Below, piece after piece: positions 1-11,050 of a stretch of DNA of 64,000 nucleotides (position 1 is the first letter of the stretch; every line of letters starts with the position of its first letter). This DNA comes from Anagrus nilaparvatae. Its lineage: Eukaryota; Arthropoda; Insecta; Hymenoptera; Mymaridae. Below the pieces are notes generated by a model. That model saw only the letters and a list, made by a program, of their open reading frames with translations. It made no database searches and was not told where the DNA came from. The position numbers and the translations under genes are program-made. The stretch is taken from contig JAKSXM010000007.1 in NCBI GenBank assembly GCA_022575985.1, positions 7,008,501-7,072,500 of the forward strand. Direction: 5' to 3'.

Positions 1-1140
1 AATCAGATTGTTCGGAATGTCTATACTGATTTGTTTCTGCGAACGTAAATGCAATCAACTTTTATTTTAATTTTTCGTATTTTTCTATATTATTTTACGG
101 TACTTGAATATTTTTGGCCTTCTACTAACCAAAAGGACTTACAAACTATTGGAAATTATTAGGATTCATGAAAACCCGGTAAAAGAACAGAGGAAAAGGC
201 AATAAACTGATTCAGAAAATTTATGTGGAGACTTCTGCGATTTGGATCATCACTGTTTTCAATATTAAATGATACATAATTAAATATTTTCGTTTAATTT
301 TTTTCTGTACTGCGGCCCGAAAGTACGTATTTCCCGGACGCTGCGCATCCGGCAAAGACGTATTTTCTGGCCACAGTCGTAGAAAAATTTTTTTACAATC
401 CTCGGCCATAAACAAAGAATGAGCCAAATTGAAGTTTACCATACTCGGCTTCGCCTCGGAAGGTAATTTACGTGCGATTTGGGCGATTCTTTATTTTTCT
501 GGCCTAGGACCGTAATATACTATTAAATTATTGCCTAATTTTTTAATTATTTTGTTATTTTATTCAAAAGATATTTGGGTACTTTTCACAGGAACAGAAT
601 ACATAGTGCCCCCCCCCCCACTCATATCCGAAACAAAAGCTCTTTTTACCTTTTTTTCTTTTAAAAAGTTAATTAATAATATTTTTTCAAAGTCCAAATC
701 AACTGCGCGTATATTGGTAAGTTAACAAAAAAATTTTCTGGAGCATATGAAGGCTTTTATCCCGGCATTCTTGATCATCGACCCAAAAAACCTTTTTTAG
801 GACCAAATCTAGCCACCCAAAGTACAAATACATAAAAATTTACAAATTACAAATTTTCGGCTTTTAAGATTACAATAAATGTTGTGCCGTAAACAATAAA
901 AAAATATACAGTTTATGAAAATCACCCATTTAAAAATTTTCGGCTTTTAAAATTTCTGAAATTTAAAGATTTAAAAATGTCGAATAAATTTTGGCGCGGT
1001 ATTACGAAATATGTGAGTGCTGCCATCTATTTTTAGAATTCATAAACTCGTTCTCGACAAATCGTGGTTCTAGCAGTAGGCTTATTACGACACACCAGAC
1101 AAAAATTTATAGTAAAAATAATAGTAAATAATTAATTAAA
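1..1140. other. Region upstream of COA7 with repeat fragments
   Basis: No gene is visible. The stretch holds a hairpin-type repeat (about 305-530, family A below) that recurs at 16.2 and 25.4 kb. It also holds a fragment near 752-805 carrying the 'TTGATCATCGACCC' motif, which recurs near 14.9 and 32.2 kb. The 60 bases before 1141 probably contain the COA7 5' UTR. No TATA box or initiator could be chosen with confidence. Confidence 0.5.
305..530 (+). repeat. Family A hairpin repeat, copy 1
   Basis: Matches the 16.2 kb copy from the upstream 'TTTTCTGGCC' block through ATACTCGGCTTCGCCTCGGAAGG, CGTGCGATTTGGGC and a final TAATATACTATT. Its inverted halves would form a stem. Confidence 0.7.
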
Positions 1141-1240
1141 ATGGCATATAATTTAAAATCTGAAGAAGATGTTAAAGAATTCTTAAAAAATCTTTTGATA
1201 GAATACAAATTTGGTTGTTACAGTGAAATGAAAGGAGAAG
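1141..1240 (+). CDS. COA7: COA7 coding exon 1
   Basis: Codes residues 1-33 plus one base, from MAYNLKSEEDV to the first cysteine segment. The donor is GAAG|GTAATT; exon 2 supplies TT to complete a Val codon. Confidence 0.9.
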
Positions 1241-2622
1241 GTAATTTAAAATACATCTTATTGCAAAATTCTATAACTTTACAATAATTTTTATTCAATA
1301 TAAATTTTAGTTTGTCATTTACTTGGTGATTATCACGAAGCAATATCGAGAGATTTTAAAACTGCAGCTGATTTATATAAATCAACTTGCGACCATTTAC
1401 AATTTAATAGAAGTTGCACAAAATTTGGAGGTTATAGTGTTCTTGGTAAGTTAGATATTCTTATCATAAATTTTGAAGCTTGGCTGATAAAGTAGATATT
1501 GGCGCTAAAAATCATTTTTTTAAAACTAATATTTTTTATACAATGAAAAAAGACATTTGAAATTCATAAATGCAAAATACTGGTTATAGTCTAAACTAAA
1601 TTCTCTAATAAGTGATTAATATTAATAGAAGAAATAGTATATTAAATATCATGGGCACAAAATTTTTAATCCCAGAAGCAATAAATTCGTTAATCAAGAT
1701 TATACGCTATTGCTCGTTTTTTCATTAAAAAAATAACTTGTGTTAAATACGCATGAAGCTTCAAATTCAAGTTAGAAAAAAATTATCTGTATGCTTTGAT
1801 CGTTTAAATAGGTCATTTGGGTTTCTAATTTAAACCATTAAAGTTTAAAAAAGTTAAATAAAAAAAGCAGGCAAGTGATTTTCTGAAATATTTCCTTCTA
1901 TATCTTATACGTCGTGTAAAATATTTAATTTCATTTAAAAACTTCACAAAAGTTACTGGAATATTATTGACAATAATTTATTGTTATTAAAAAAGCATAA
2001 ATATTATGAAAAAATGTTCTTTAATAATTTTTATTTACAAAAATAGGCACTCACTATTTACGAATTTGTAAATAAGAGTTAAAAAAAAATTGCCCATAAA
2101 ACTTTAGCGAATATTCAGATAAAAAATAATTTTATTTTGTATGTTTTTTCAGGAAAATCAGTAGAATTAAACAAAGACGTAGCCTACGAGTACATGAAAA
2201 AAGGCTGCGACTTAAACGATCCAATAGGTTGTGCAAATGCAGGAATCTTAGCATTAACAAATTTAGATTTTAACATAAAAAGCAAGGAAGAACCATTAAA
2301 AATGCTGGATACAGCTTGTAACAATAAAATCGAAAAAGCATGTTTTTTTCTCAGTTCGCTCTACTTGAAAGGAAATCCAGAAAAAGATCAACGCTTCAGA
2401 ATAACAAAAGACATGAAAAAAAGTTTCGAATATTCATTAAAAGCATGTGAATTAGGCAATTTTTATGCATGTCATAATGTATCAAAAATGTACAGTGCTG
2501 GACATGGTACCAAACAAAGCGAAGAATTATCCAAAAAATACAAAGATATTGCTGCTGATCTTGAAAGAGATTACAAAACAAATCAAAGCGAGGTCAGGTT
2601 TGGCATGGGTACTGAAAAATAA
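1141..2622 (+). CDS. COA7: COA7 homologue, cytochrome c oxidase assembly factor 7 (Sel1-repeat protein), 3 exons
   Basis: Join 1141-1240, 1311-1445 and 2153-2622 gives 705 nt, 234 aa; human COA7 is 231 aa. Introns are GT-AG and both interrupt in phase 1. The N-terminus SEEDVKEFLKNLLIEYKFGC matches the family start, and the C-terminal stretch KACELGNFYACHNVSKMYSA matches the last Sel1-like repeat of COA7. Paired cysteines recur (C-x8-C at residues ~26-35, then C-x7-C pairs such as GCDLNDPIGC, ACNNKIEKAC and ACELGNFYAC), as in this cysteine-rich family, which folds into alpha/alpha Sel1-like repeats held by disulphides. The family acts in the mitochondrial intermembrane space in respiratory-chain (complex IV) assembly, and human COA7 binds haem; function here is inferred from homology. 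The start is the first ATG of exon 1 in a reasonable context (taaaATGG). No interrupting stops were seen. The Drosophila counterpart is, from memory, CG13865. Confidence 0.93.
1311..1445 (+). CDS. COA7: COA7 coding exon 2
   Basis: A 135-nt exon between acceptor AAATTTTAG and donor CTTG|GTAAGT. It codes VCHLLGDYHEAISRDFKTAA and the following Sel1-like helix pair. It is not visible as a long open frame on its own and was placed from splice sites plus family alignment. Confidence 0.88.
1446..2152 (+). other. COA7 intron 2
   Basis: A 707-base AT-rich intron. Around 1637-1660 it holds 'AATAGTATATTAAATATCAT', close to the left end of a repeat at about 21455, so an old element fragment may lie here. 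Otherwise I see nothing in it. Confidence 0.6.
2153..2622 (+). CDS. COA7: COA7 coding exon 3 (terminal)
   Basis: Acceptor TTTTTTCAG|GAAAAT; codes residues 79-234 with the last three cysteine-paired Sel1-like repeats and ends FGMGTEK-stop (TAA 2620-2622). An AATAAA lies near 2740 in the following 3' UTR. Confidence 0.92.
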
Positions 2623-3832
2623 CTATTAATTGTTTTTAAATTTTATATTTTGTAAATATTCTGTTTTTTTTATAATAATAATAATTAAACTAATTATAAT
2701 GTAATAATAAAATTGTAGATTACTTGTGTAAATTAGAAAATAAAATATTATTTATAAAAATAATCTATTTTACTTTATCTTAATTTTAATTAATGTATAA
2801 ATTGAGAGAAGAAAATTAAATGAAATTAATTATTTATTTTTAAAATTTTAATATTACAAATTTATTATATTAAAAAATTTCATCCTTTCACTAAGACTTT
2901 GTGGATACAGTATTTGTAGCTTTCTACAGAAAATTTATGTGTGTGTGTACAAAATAAAATAAGATCAGGATGATTTTGAGATTTACAAAAAAAAATTTGA
3001 ATCAAAATTACACTTTTATGTTTTTTTTCTATTAAATTTTTAAATTTATAATCTCAAATTTTTATTAAATTGTGTATAATAATTTTTACATTAAATTTTT
3101 ACTTTATTATTAATTAAGTAGATAAAATTGTTTTTTTTTTTTTAAATTTTTTGGTTTGTTAAAAAATTTGAATTTTTTTTTTTTAATTAACAATCAATAA
3201 TTTATATTATAAGAATTGAATTTTTTTTATTATTTATTATATTTAATTATCTACTTTTATTTTATATTCTAGAAGTGAAAATGCAGCAAAAATGGAGCCC
3301 ATAAGGGCAATTTTTTGAAAAATATAGGCCCCAGGGCTCAATTATTTAGTTTGTTTACCTTTATTTTAATACTTTTCGCATCCAGAATGATTTTTTTGTA
3401 TTTTTTTATGCATTAAATTTTTTTTTTCAATTATATTTATGTGTATGTGCATATATATACGTATATATATATTGAATCAGTCAGATAATTGACTTTTAGT
3501 GCAATGTATCTGATTTTCGATAGTTTTTTCATTTGCAAAAATTATTATTACCGTTTTTTTTTCAAAACATAAAAATATATAAATTTTTGACGTTACATTT
3601 TGTAATTAAATTATTGTGAAAAAATTGGTAGGGGAGGAGATTAAGGGGGGGAGGGGGGGAGATTTGAATGAATGCTTTGAATAAAATTTTTTTATTTTAT
3701 TTTATTTTGTTACTTAATTAAAATGTTATAAAAGTGTAAAAGAATGTATTTATTAATGGGCCAGCTTTATCATAGGGCGGTAGTGCGCAAATCAAGGCAG
3801 CGCAATAGTGATAAACCCCGGGGCCCCAATTC
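2623..3832. other. 3' intergenic space shared by COA7 and Ca-beta
   Basis: These are convergent 3' ends. The stretch is AT-rich with long A/T runs, a GAGCCC...GGGCTC inverted pair near 3294-3340, and a G-rich run at 3629-3661. Minus-strand AATAAA hexamers occur near 3749-3754 and 3690-3710 and could end the Ca-beta transcript. No coding sequence recognised. Confidence 0.6.
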
Positions 3833-4035
3833 CTATATAACATTAAATGTACGAGAATCTTCTGGTTGACGTATACGTCTTGTATTAGTCCCATATTCTT
3901 GTACATTGTATGAATTTTCTTCATCGTAATGCTCATTCATATTAACACGATCTTTGTCACTTCTCTCTAAACGAGATCTTCTTGTACTACTACGATGTCC
4001 GTAGGGTCTACCACCTCCTTCTTGTCTTTCTCCAC
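3833..4035 (-). CDS. Ca-beta: Ca-beta terminal coding exon
   Basis: Minus-strand acceptor CAAATAG|GTGGAG at 4036-4037. It codes the hydrophilic tail [20 protein letters not shown] onward, ending SRTFNVI-stop (TAG at 3833-3835). It follows exon 4100-4466 in phase 1. The tail is not conserved enough to name a motif. Confidence 0.82.
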
Positions 4036-7000
4036 CTATTTGTGATTAAATATTTATTAGTTTATTGTTATTATTCAGAAGTAATCTAAAAATAATCACC
4101 TGTCATACGAGGAGTTAAAACATCAGTTGGAGGATTGGATCCAGGAAGCGGTCGAGGTACCGTAGAAATCACAGGAGGATGCGTCGCTCTCCAATATGCT
4201 TCTAAATATTCACTTACATGATCACAGGCTTCGTCTAATTGATTTTCATCAAGAATAACGTCAAAAAAATCTGACGGACATTGGGAAAGTTTTTCAGCAG
4301 CTACCATTTGTACATTTAAATGGCGTGCTTGTGACTTTCCACGGGACTTTATCAGTCTATGAAGAACTTTTGGAGAAGAAATTTTTAAATAAACTATTAT
4401 AGGTGCAAGACTTGTTTTCGCTAATTGCGAAGGGTGATTTATAGTATCGCAGTCTAATACAACAAGCTGAAAAAATTCAAAGATCGTTTTAATTAAATTT
4501 CTCAAAAATTTATAACCAATTATTTAGTTACCTGAAGGGTTCTCGCTAAATCAAAAATTCTTTCAATTTCAGATTGTACTTCTGCCAAACTTGTGCTACG
4601 ACTTGTTGATCGTTCCATTATAGCTCTTTTTGTAGGATTACTTAGTAACGATTTCTTTGCCAAAGAAATATCTGCCATTACACGTGTAATTATGATTCTA
4701 AACAAAAGAATATTAATTGTAAGATTTTCTCTAATTTTTCAAAATATACCATCAAAATAGAAAAATGAAATGCATTACCTTCCTTCGAACTTGTGTTTCA
4801 AGTAATCAAAAAGTGCTTTTTGCATCATATCTGTTACTTCGTAACCTTTAAGAGATGGTCCCACTAAAACGACTGGTCTCATTGAAGGAACAACGTCGTA
4901 TGGTGCGGCAGTCTCCTAAAATAATAAATTAATTAAAAAAAATTTAATTTGGAATAATATGGACAGCAATAAAGCAACTACATATTTCAGGTGCATTAAC
5001 TTAAAAGGACCCCGCACAAAAGGATAGGAAATGGAGTTTCGGTCGAATTGGCTGAATTTTTGATATGTTGTAGGTTTCATCATTCTGAACAAAAGTCTCA
5101 ATGGGCAAAAACCTCAAAAGTCCCAACTTTGGCTGCTACGGAGCTTGAAAGCTCCAAAGCTCCATCATAACAAAGTTGCTTTAAAACCTGTTTTCTTTTA
5201 TTTTTTAAATATATATTTATGTTTTTGAGGTCGCTGATTTCGAATCCGATGTCAGATTAACGAAATTGTCAATTGGCAGCTGTCAATTAGCTGTCAAGAT
5301 TCTAAAATATCGTAAAAAACTTTAAAGTTTACCTGAGATATACGTTATTGAGGTCACTGACTTTCAATTCTATGTCAGATTTATTATATTGTCAATTGAC
5401 AGCTGTCAATTAGCTGTCAAAAATATAAAATATCGTTAAAAACTTTAAAATATTACTAGGACTCACGTTTTTAAGGTCGCTGACTTCCAATTCGATGTCA
5501 GATTGATGATATTGTTAATTGACAGCTGTCAAGTGACAATCTCGTAAATCCAACACCGGATTAAAAATAAGCGACCTCGAAAATGTAAATCCTAGTAATA
5601 TTTTAAAGTTTTTAATGATATTTTAGGGTTTTGACAGCTAATTGACAGCTGTAAACCGATAATATCCTCAATCTGACATCCGATTCGAAATCAGCGACCT
5701 TAAATACGCATATTCCACCTAAATTTTTAAGTTATTTACAATATTTTATATTTTTGACAGCTAATTAACAGCTGTCAATTGACAATATAATAAATCTGAC
5801 ATCAAATTCAAAGTCAGTAACCTTAATAACGTATATCCCAGGTAAACTTTAAAGTTTTTTACGATATTTTAGAGTCTTGACAGCTAATTGACAGCTGCCA
5901 ATTGACAATTTCGTTAATCGGATTCGAAATCAGCGACCTCAAAAAGATAAAGATATATTTTAAAAATAAAAGAAAAAAGGTTTTTAAGCAACTTTGTTAT
6001 GATGGAGCTTTGGAGCTTTCAAGCTCCGTAGCAGCCAAAGTTGGGACTTTTGAGCTTTTTGCCCATTGAGACTTTTGTTCAGAATGATGAAACCTACAAC
6101 ATATCAAAAATTCAGCCAATTTGACCGAAACTCCATTTCCTATTCTTTTGTGCGGGGACCTTTCCAAAACTAGGCTTGAAACAATCCGCTTGCTGCAAGC
6201 TCGCTTCAAAATTTCGGGTATAGCTATTAATTTTTTTAGTTCCTCATTTTAACGTAACAGTTTACCGTAATTTAAAAAAATTAAAAAAAAAAAACTTAAC
6301 GCAAGCAGAATTACGATTATTGAAAAAGGCTTTATATGCTAGCCAAAAGTTGATTTTTATTTATCCTTTTAACTTTAATAGTACATTACGACACATGGCG
6401 AGAAAATTAAAGAATGGGCCAAATCGCACGTAAATTAATTTTCAAACCAGTATACTAATGGGTTTTCAAAACATTTTCTTTTGTTTCGTGAATTTTATTG
6501 AATTAAATCCATGCGAATAATTAACATCTTACCGGCTTTTTAAAAAAGTTTTTCTTTTTTTCTTTTGCTGGAGGTGTTGTTAACGTCGTTTTACCTGGAC
6601 GGATATTGACCATACTATCATTCTCGTCACCTGTAAAGTGATTTCAACATTATTTTTTAAAGAAAAATGTTATTTATTAGATATAAAAATAATTTACCTG
6701 GCGTTGGTGGCGTAGAACCACGCGAAGGCATGCCACTTTCACCAAGATTCGCTGAAGATGCTACACGAGTTGTTGAATAAATACTTTTAACGCCCCTAGA
6801 ATTATTTTGTTGCAATCTAAGAGACTCTAATTTTGTTGGTGATGGAATAAAACCAACTTCACATCCTTCTTTAACTAGTCGGCCTATCCACCAATTATTA
6901 TCATACTTTTCCTGCATTCAAAATTATACATTTTAAATTTACCTATATTACTTAAAATGGGGTATTTTAGGTATATGCTATACTTTTCGATATGCTATTA

Positions 7001-7823
7001 TTAATTATTTTGGATTCTTATTTAAATTTTGTTTTCCATTTTCATTAAAAAAATTTCTTCAAACTTTACATTTTTTAACATATTTTGAATCAAAAATATA
7101 AATACTTTAAATAATGAAAAACTTTTTGGGGTGCTACAGTTTTTTCGTAAAAAATAAGTAAACTGATAAAATTACCTTTATGTGCAAATAATCTCTAACT
7201 TTAAAGCTAACCGCAGAACCATGTACTGGGGAGTCATCATCAATCGCTCCATTATAACTAACATTTGTTCGTACGGCAAAAGTTACTGGTTTTGTCTGAA
7301 AAAAATAAATAAAATTATTAAAATAATAAATTAATTCATACATAAAAAAAGTAAGGAATTTTTCAAAAAAATTTACCCGAGCTTTATCTAACTGAGAAAG
7401 GGCTTGTTTTTCTTTTTCTCGACGCAAGCCTTCTTTTTCTTCGTCCAAGGAAAGATCTGAACTTGGCTGTGAATGATTTGATTCACCAGAGCCCTAGAAA
7501 AATAAAATATAATAAATATTTGAAATTCAAAATTTTAATTTTTTTGTTAGTGAAAATTATTCACTAAATTTAGTAACTCAAAAAATATTTGGGATATTAT
7601 TTGAATTAATAACGAATTTTTGGTCAAAGTATTATGGATAAAGGTTTTTTTTTCATTGACTGTAAGCATAAATTACAGTGTATATTGATCAACATATTTT
7701 TTAAATGTTTTAATTGGTCAAAAATGTTAGTATACGAAACTTATTAAAAAATGTACACTTTGTTATTACCTTTCGTTTACCTCTATAGAAGTCGCGTCTT
7801 GGAGGCCTCTTAATATGAGCCAT
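3833..7823 (-). CDS. Ca-beta: Voltage-gated calcium channel beta subunit, short 5' form, 9 coding exons
   Basis: Minus-strand join 7770-7823, 7377-7493, 7176-7295, 6698-6911, 6533-6630, 4779-4915, 4532-4697, 4100-4466, 3833-4035 gives 1476 nt, 491 aa, with all GT-AG junctions in phase. This cytoplasmic membrane-associated subunit binds the alpha-1 interaction domain of CaV channels and controls their traffic and gating. SH3 (~58-125) includes [33 protein letters not shown] and [13 protein letters not shown]. The HOOK linker (~126-201) is basic at its end ([11 protein letters not shown]). The guanylate-kinase-like domain (~205-412) has [59 protein letters not shown] and [20 protein letters not shown]. 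The second and last of these four supply the alpha-1 binding groove in vertebrate beta subunits. The C-tail (~413-491) is Arg/Gly/Asn-rich and looks lineage-specific. A second 5' exon lies at 29063-29527. Confidence 0.95.
4100..4466 (-). CDS. Ca-beta: Ca-beta exon: guanylate-kinase domain, second half
   Basis: Codes [20 protein letters not shown], the [23 protein letters not shown] segment, [20 protein letters not shown] and the start of the proline-rich tail. Acceptor TTTTTTCAG|CTTG, donor ACAG|GTGATT. This is the most conserved part of the family. Confidence 0.95.
4532..4697 (-). CDS. Ca-beta: Ca-beta exon: guanylate-kinase domain, middle
   Basis: Codes [20 protein letters not shown] through [14 protein letters not shown]. 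Acceptor TTGTTTAG|AATC, donor TCAG|GTAACT. Phase 2 in, phase 0 out. Confidence 0.94.
4779..4915 (-). CDS. Ca-beta: Ca-beta exon: start of guanylate-kinase domain
   Basis: Codes [34 protein letters not shown] and [12 protein letters not shown]. The P-loop-like VGPSLKG is the family's degenerate, catalytically inactive version. Donor GAAG|GTAATG. Confidence 0.94.
4916..6532 (-). other. Ca-beta intron containing a giant palindrome
   Basis: A 1617-base intron. About 1160 bases of it (5003-6163) are an inverted-repeat element described separately. At 6395-6450 there is a half copy of the family A hairpin repeat. Conceptual ORFs across the palindrome are mirror images of each other and not genes. 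Confidence 0.85.
5003..6163. repeat. 1.16-kb foldback element with 123-bp internal tandem units
   Basis: The left arm begins AAAGGACCCCGCACAAAAGG and the right arm ends with its near reverse complement (CTATTCTTTTGTGCGGGGACC at 6141-6161). The outer ~170 bp (5003-5176 / ~5990-6163) pair almost perfectly. Inside, each arm is a tandem array of ~123-bp units: the GAGGTCGCTGA-type motif falls near 5225, 5348 and 5471 on the left, and its complement GCGACCT near 5571, 5694, 5817 and 5933 on the right. Every unit carries TTGACAGCTGTCAATTGAC-type sequence. The centre of symmetry is about 5550-5565. A transcript would form a stem of about 500 bp or more. No transposase and no clear target-site duplication were found. 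Confidence 0.9.
6533..6630 (-). CDS. Ca-beta: Ca-beta exon: HOOK linker
   Basis: Codes the end of the variable linker ([20 protein letters not shown] then [12 protein letters not shown]). Acceptor TTTACAG|GTGACG, donor GCCG|GTAAGA. It joins directly to ETAAPYDVV. This position is a site of alternative splicing in vertebrate beta subunits; here only one candidate exon was seen. Confidence 0.88.
6698..6911 (-). CDS. Ca-beta: Ca-beta exon: second half of SH3 and linker
   Basis: Codes [37 protein letters not shown] and a Ser/Thr-rich linker ending GSTPPTPG. Acceptor AATGCAG|GAAAAG, donor CCAG|GTAAAT. Confidence 0.94.
7176..7295 (-). CDS. Ca-beta: Ca-beta exon: first half of SH3
   Basis: Codes [20 protein letters not shown] through [11 protein letters not shown]. 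Acceptor TTTTTTCAG|ACAAAA, donor AAAG|GTAATT; phase 0 at both ends. Confidence 0.94.
7377..7493 (-). CDS. Ca-beta: Ca-beta exon: first shared coding exon
   Basis: Codes [20 protein letters not shown] and [19 protein letters not shown], aligning with the [20 protein letters not shown] segment of vertebrate beta subunits. Acceptor TTTTCTAG|GGCTCT is phase 0, so either 5' exon (7770-7823 or 29063-29527) can splice to it. Confidence 0.93.
7770..7823 (-). CDS. Ca-beta: Ca-beta alternative first coding exon (short N-terminus)
   Basis: Codes [18 protein letters not shown], 18 residues, strongly basic, with donor AAAG|GTAATA in phase 0. An alternative donor (AGAG|GTAAAC) 12 bases earlier would break phase and was not chosen. 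ATG context is AAATATGG. A promoter should lie just above 7823 on the minus strand, but no core element was recognised. A short basic N-terminus could affect membrane binding (inference). Confidence 0.72.
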
Positions 7824-9137
7824 ATTTAATAACAAGCTAAATATCAGATTTTCATAATCATTTTTAAATTATAAATAATTCTTCTGTAACTTCAATTTCT
7901 CTAAAAATTCATTTTTACGATGAATATCAATTCGAAAGTGATTTCAAGTCCTTATAAATAATTCACAATTTATAATCATATTCTTGATTACCATTTTTTC
8001 AATAAATAAACATATGACTAATTAAATTTTAAATTATATAAATTATATCTTGAAATTTTTTTTTAGCATTGACTTTATTTCATGGCACTGAAATTTTACA
8101 CCAAGTATTTTTTAGAGTTTGATGTGACTGTAATATTATAGTAAATTTTTAAAGAATAGTGGATATTGTACTTTAAATATAACTTTTTTGATTAGAAAAA
8201 TGTAAAAAAGTTGGATTTATTAGTGCACAACAGTTTTTACAATTTTGAGTTTTCTGTTTTTGAAAGGGGATTTTCTCGATACAAAATTTGTTGTTGCTTA
8301 ATTTATTTAAGACTTTTGGGTCTTTTTTCCGAGCAGCGATTCATAAAATGTACACTATCTGGTTCCTCTGTTTGAGATTTTGCTTGAATATTCAAGCAAA
8401 TTCTTGAAAATAACAAATTCAAGTAAAATTCATGCGGGGTAACCTGGCAGATTAAGGTTTCGAAAATCACTTGCTACTGCAAGTTTGCAGAACTTTTGAA
8501 ATTTGAATTTAAGTATCCAAATATTCCCATTGTAATAATACTTCCAACTTGTTTTTACATCTTTCAGAAATTGTTTTTCAACTTTTATTTAAAGCACAAT
8601 ATTATTCAAATTTCGAGACTATTTATTTATTTATTTGACTATCATTATATTATTAAATAAATATGATTTCACATTTTACGAAATTACCAAAAAAAAAAAA
8701 AAAAAAATTGGCTCAAATATTAGCATAGCAACCTAATCTTAATTAATTTATTTATTTAAGATTTATGATAATGTACAGTCATTTAAAAATACGCACATAC
8801 ACAAACACATACATATTTATTTACAATTAAACATTTGTGTATGTGTGGGTGGCATTTATAACTCTGAATCTTTCATACACGAAGTGGCACGCTTAAAAAT
8901 TTTTAGTTATCTACAAAGGTGAGAATGTTTGATCTTTGTTTAGAATGAGAATTTTAAAATAAATAAGCAAAAAATTAAAATAGATAATATAGTCAAAAAA
9001 GCACATGTCTAAATGAATATAGCAAAGAAAGTTGTCAATATTGAAATACCAAATAAAATTTGTTCTAAATTTAAAAAAAATTGACATTTTAAAAATAGAA
9101 TTTTTTAAATAATTTCATATTTTATTACAATTCAGTG

Positions 9138-9975
9138 TTAACCCTTAAATGACTTGTTGGTGCGAATTCGCACCTGCATAAAAATTCAAAGCGTTAATTT
9201 TTTTTAATTGCACGTAATTCTTTAAATTAACGTCCTTTGCGTATTTTGAATACCTGAGATACCACACGAACACTTTTTGACTTTATGAAAAAGTGAATGG
9301 AGTAATACACGAGGTATTTAATTTTTTTCTCATGAATAATCGAATCATATTATTTTTTTTTTATTAATTACCGTAGCAAAAAAATAACAAATCTTTTCTA
9401 TATGAAGATTTTTGTTTTTCATTTAAAAATTCAGCGTAATTTTAGAAGGAAAATGTAATTTTTCTGTTTTGATTGAACCGGGTGAAATTCAATATTATAC
9501 TGAAAAAAAAAATCTGCTTGCGAAAAGCGGAATTTTTCGGTTAACCGCAAGTGTTCTTTGCGTTTTCCACTAGCAGAATCCCGCTTTCAGCTAACTAAAT
9601 TCCGTGAGTGGTTATTGGATTTTTTTTCTTGCTCAAACGATTTTAAATAACCTAAAACGTAAAGATAATTTAAAAAAAATTTTGAAGCTCATTATGATAT
9701 GCGCACAGTGATCCAATACAAAAATAAAAATAAAATTATTTTTTTTTAATTATCCTTACGTTTTAAGTCATTTGCAATCGTTTGGACAAGAGAAAAAAAT
9801 CCGCTAGCTACAAGTGGAATGATTCCACTTGCCACAAACGGAAAGTCTCGGATCCTAATCTATGAACCCTATATAGGGTTCAACCCTGCAATTATTAAAT
9901 TTCTTTTTGTCACTGCGCTGCCTATAAATTCAATAATCCATGTTCCGAATTCGCACCTGTGTCATTTAATAGGAT
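9138..9975. mobile_element. piggyBac-like non-autonomous element (MITE)
   Basis: The left end is TTAA (9138-9141) followed by CCCTTAAATGACTTGTTGGTGCGAATTCGCACC-type sequence. The right end, near 9944-9975, reads in reverse complement as TTAAATGACACAGGTGCGAATTCG. TTAA next to CCC at the tip is the piggyBac signature. An inner inverted pair lies at 9625-9690 / 9735-9800. No transposase frame. The right tip (ATAGGATATG) has decayed, so the TTAA duplication is not confirmed there. Confidence 0.6.
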
Positions 9976-11050
9976 ATGTTCACGACTATAAAATGAAATT
10001 TTGCTAGTAATTAACAATAAAATTATTTTATAATAGTTATCATAAATTATTGTCAAGTGTTTGTATGTTTTGAAATATCACTTTGCAAACGTCACACTAC
10101 TATATACTGAAAATATTTTAATTTTAGTGGATTCGTCTGTATATGTACAATTTTTTGGACTTTATTTGAATAATTAAATAACAAATTAAATAAAAAAATA
10201 CACTTATTAATTAAAATCACAAATCAACTAACTAAAAACTAAAAAAAAATATCAAAAAAACACTAAAACAATTTAGTAAATCTTACATGATGCGCGAAAA
10301 TCTTTTAAAGTACTAAAGTTAAGATATTTCAGAGAGAGAAGCTTTCTAGAGAAGCAAAAAAAAAACACGTTTTTATACTCTATAAATATAGTGTATTAAC
10401 TTTTTATTTATTCTTTGCCAAATAAATTATTCCCAGATATAACATAAATTTTTATTTTTTCTTTATTATTAATTTATCGATTTTATTAAAATATCTTTCT
10501 CATTATTAATTTTTAGATGTACAGATGTACAAAAATAATATTTTTTTTTTTTTTTTGTTTTTCTTTGCTATTTTTATTATTATTTTAAGTCAATTTAAGT
10601 GTGTCAAATTTTATTTTTGGAAATTACCGATAATTTTTTGTTTTCTACATTATCGACTGATGGTAAGAGTTACGTAATTCAAAGGATTTTTTAACGCTAG
10701 ATGTCTCTGCTTCAAAGTTTAATAAAAAAGCTAACTTTTCTATGAAAATTTTTAATGTGTATATAATTTTTAGAACTGTCCATGGTTGTTAGGAGTAGGT
10801 TGAATCCATTTCTAAAGGTGTAGGGAACACCTGGTATGAGGAACAGGGGTTTGAATTTCGGATTGAGATTATGGGTTGATTAAACTTATTGAGTTAGCAT
10901 TTTTGCCAAAAAGCTCATTTTTAAATAATTTGTGTGTTTTTATTCTAAAGTGTCATTAGTTAATGAGCTTTAAAGCTTGAGTTTAAGCTTTAACATTCGA
11001 AAGCTCAGTTTTCATAATTAATGAGAAATTGATTCGTTTTTTGTTTACTT

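Noticed and set aside
221..442. Open frame of 73 aa on the minus strand
   Set aside because: It lies across the family A hairpin repeat, has no protein similarity I recognise and recurs as another shadow frame at the 16.1 kb copy.
5997..6209. 70-aa minus-strand frame starting [10 protein letters not shown]
   Set aside because: It covers the right arm of the 5-6.2 kb palindrome; the left arm gives a mirror-image frame (4916-5101). Symmetry, not coding selection, explains both.
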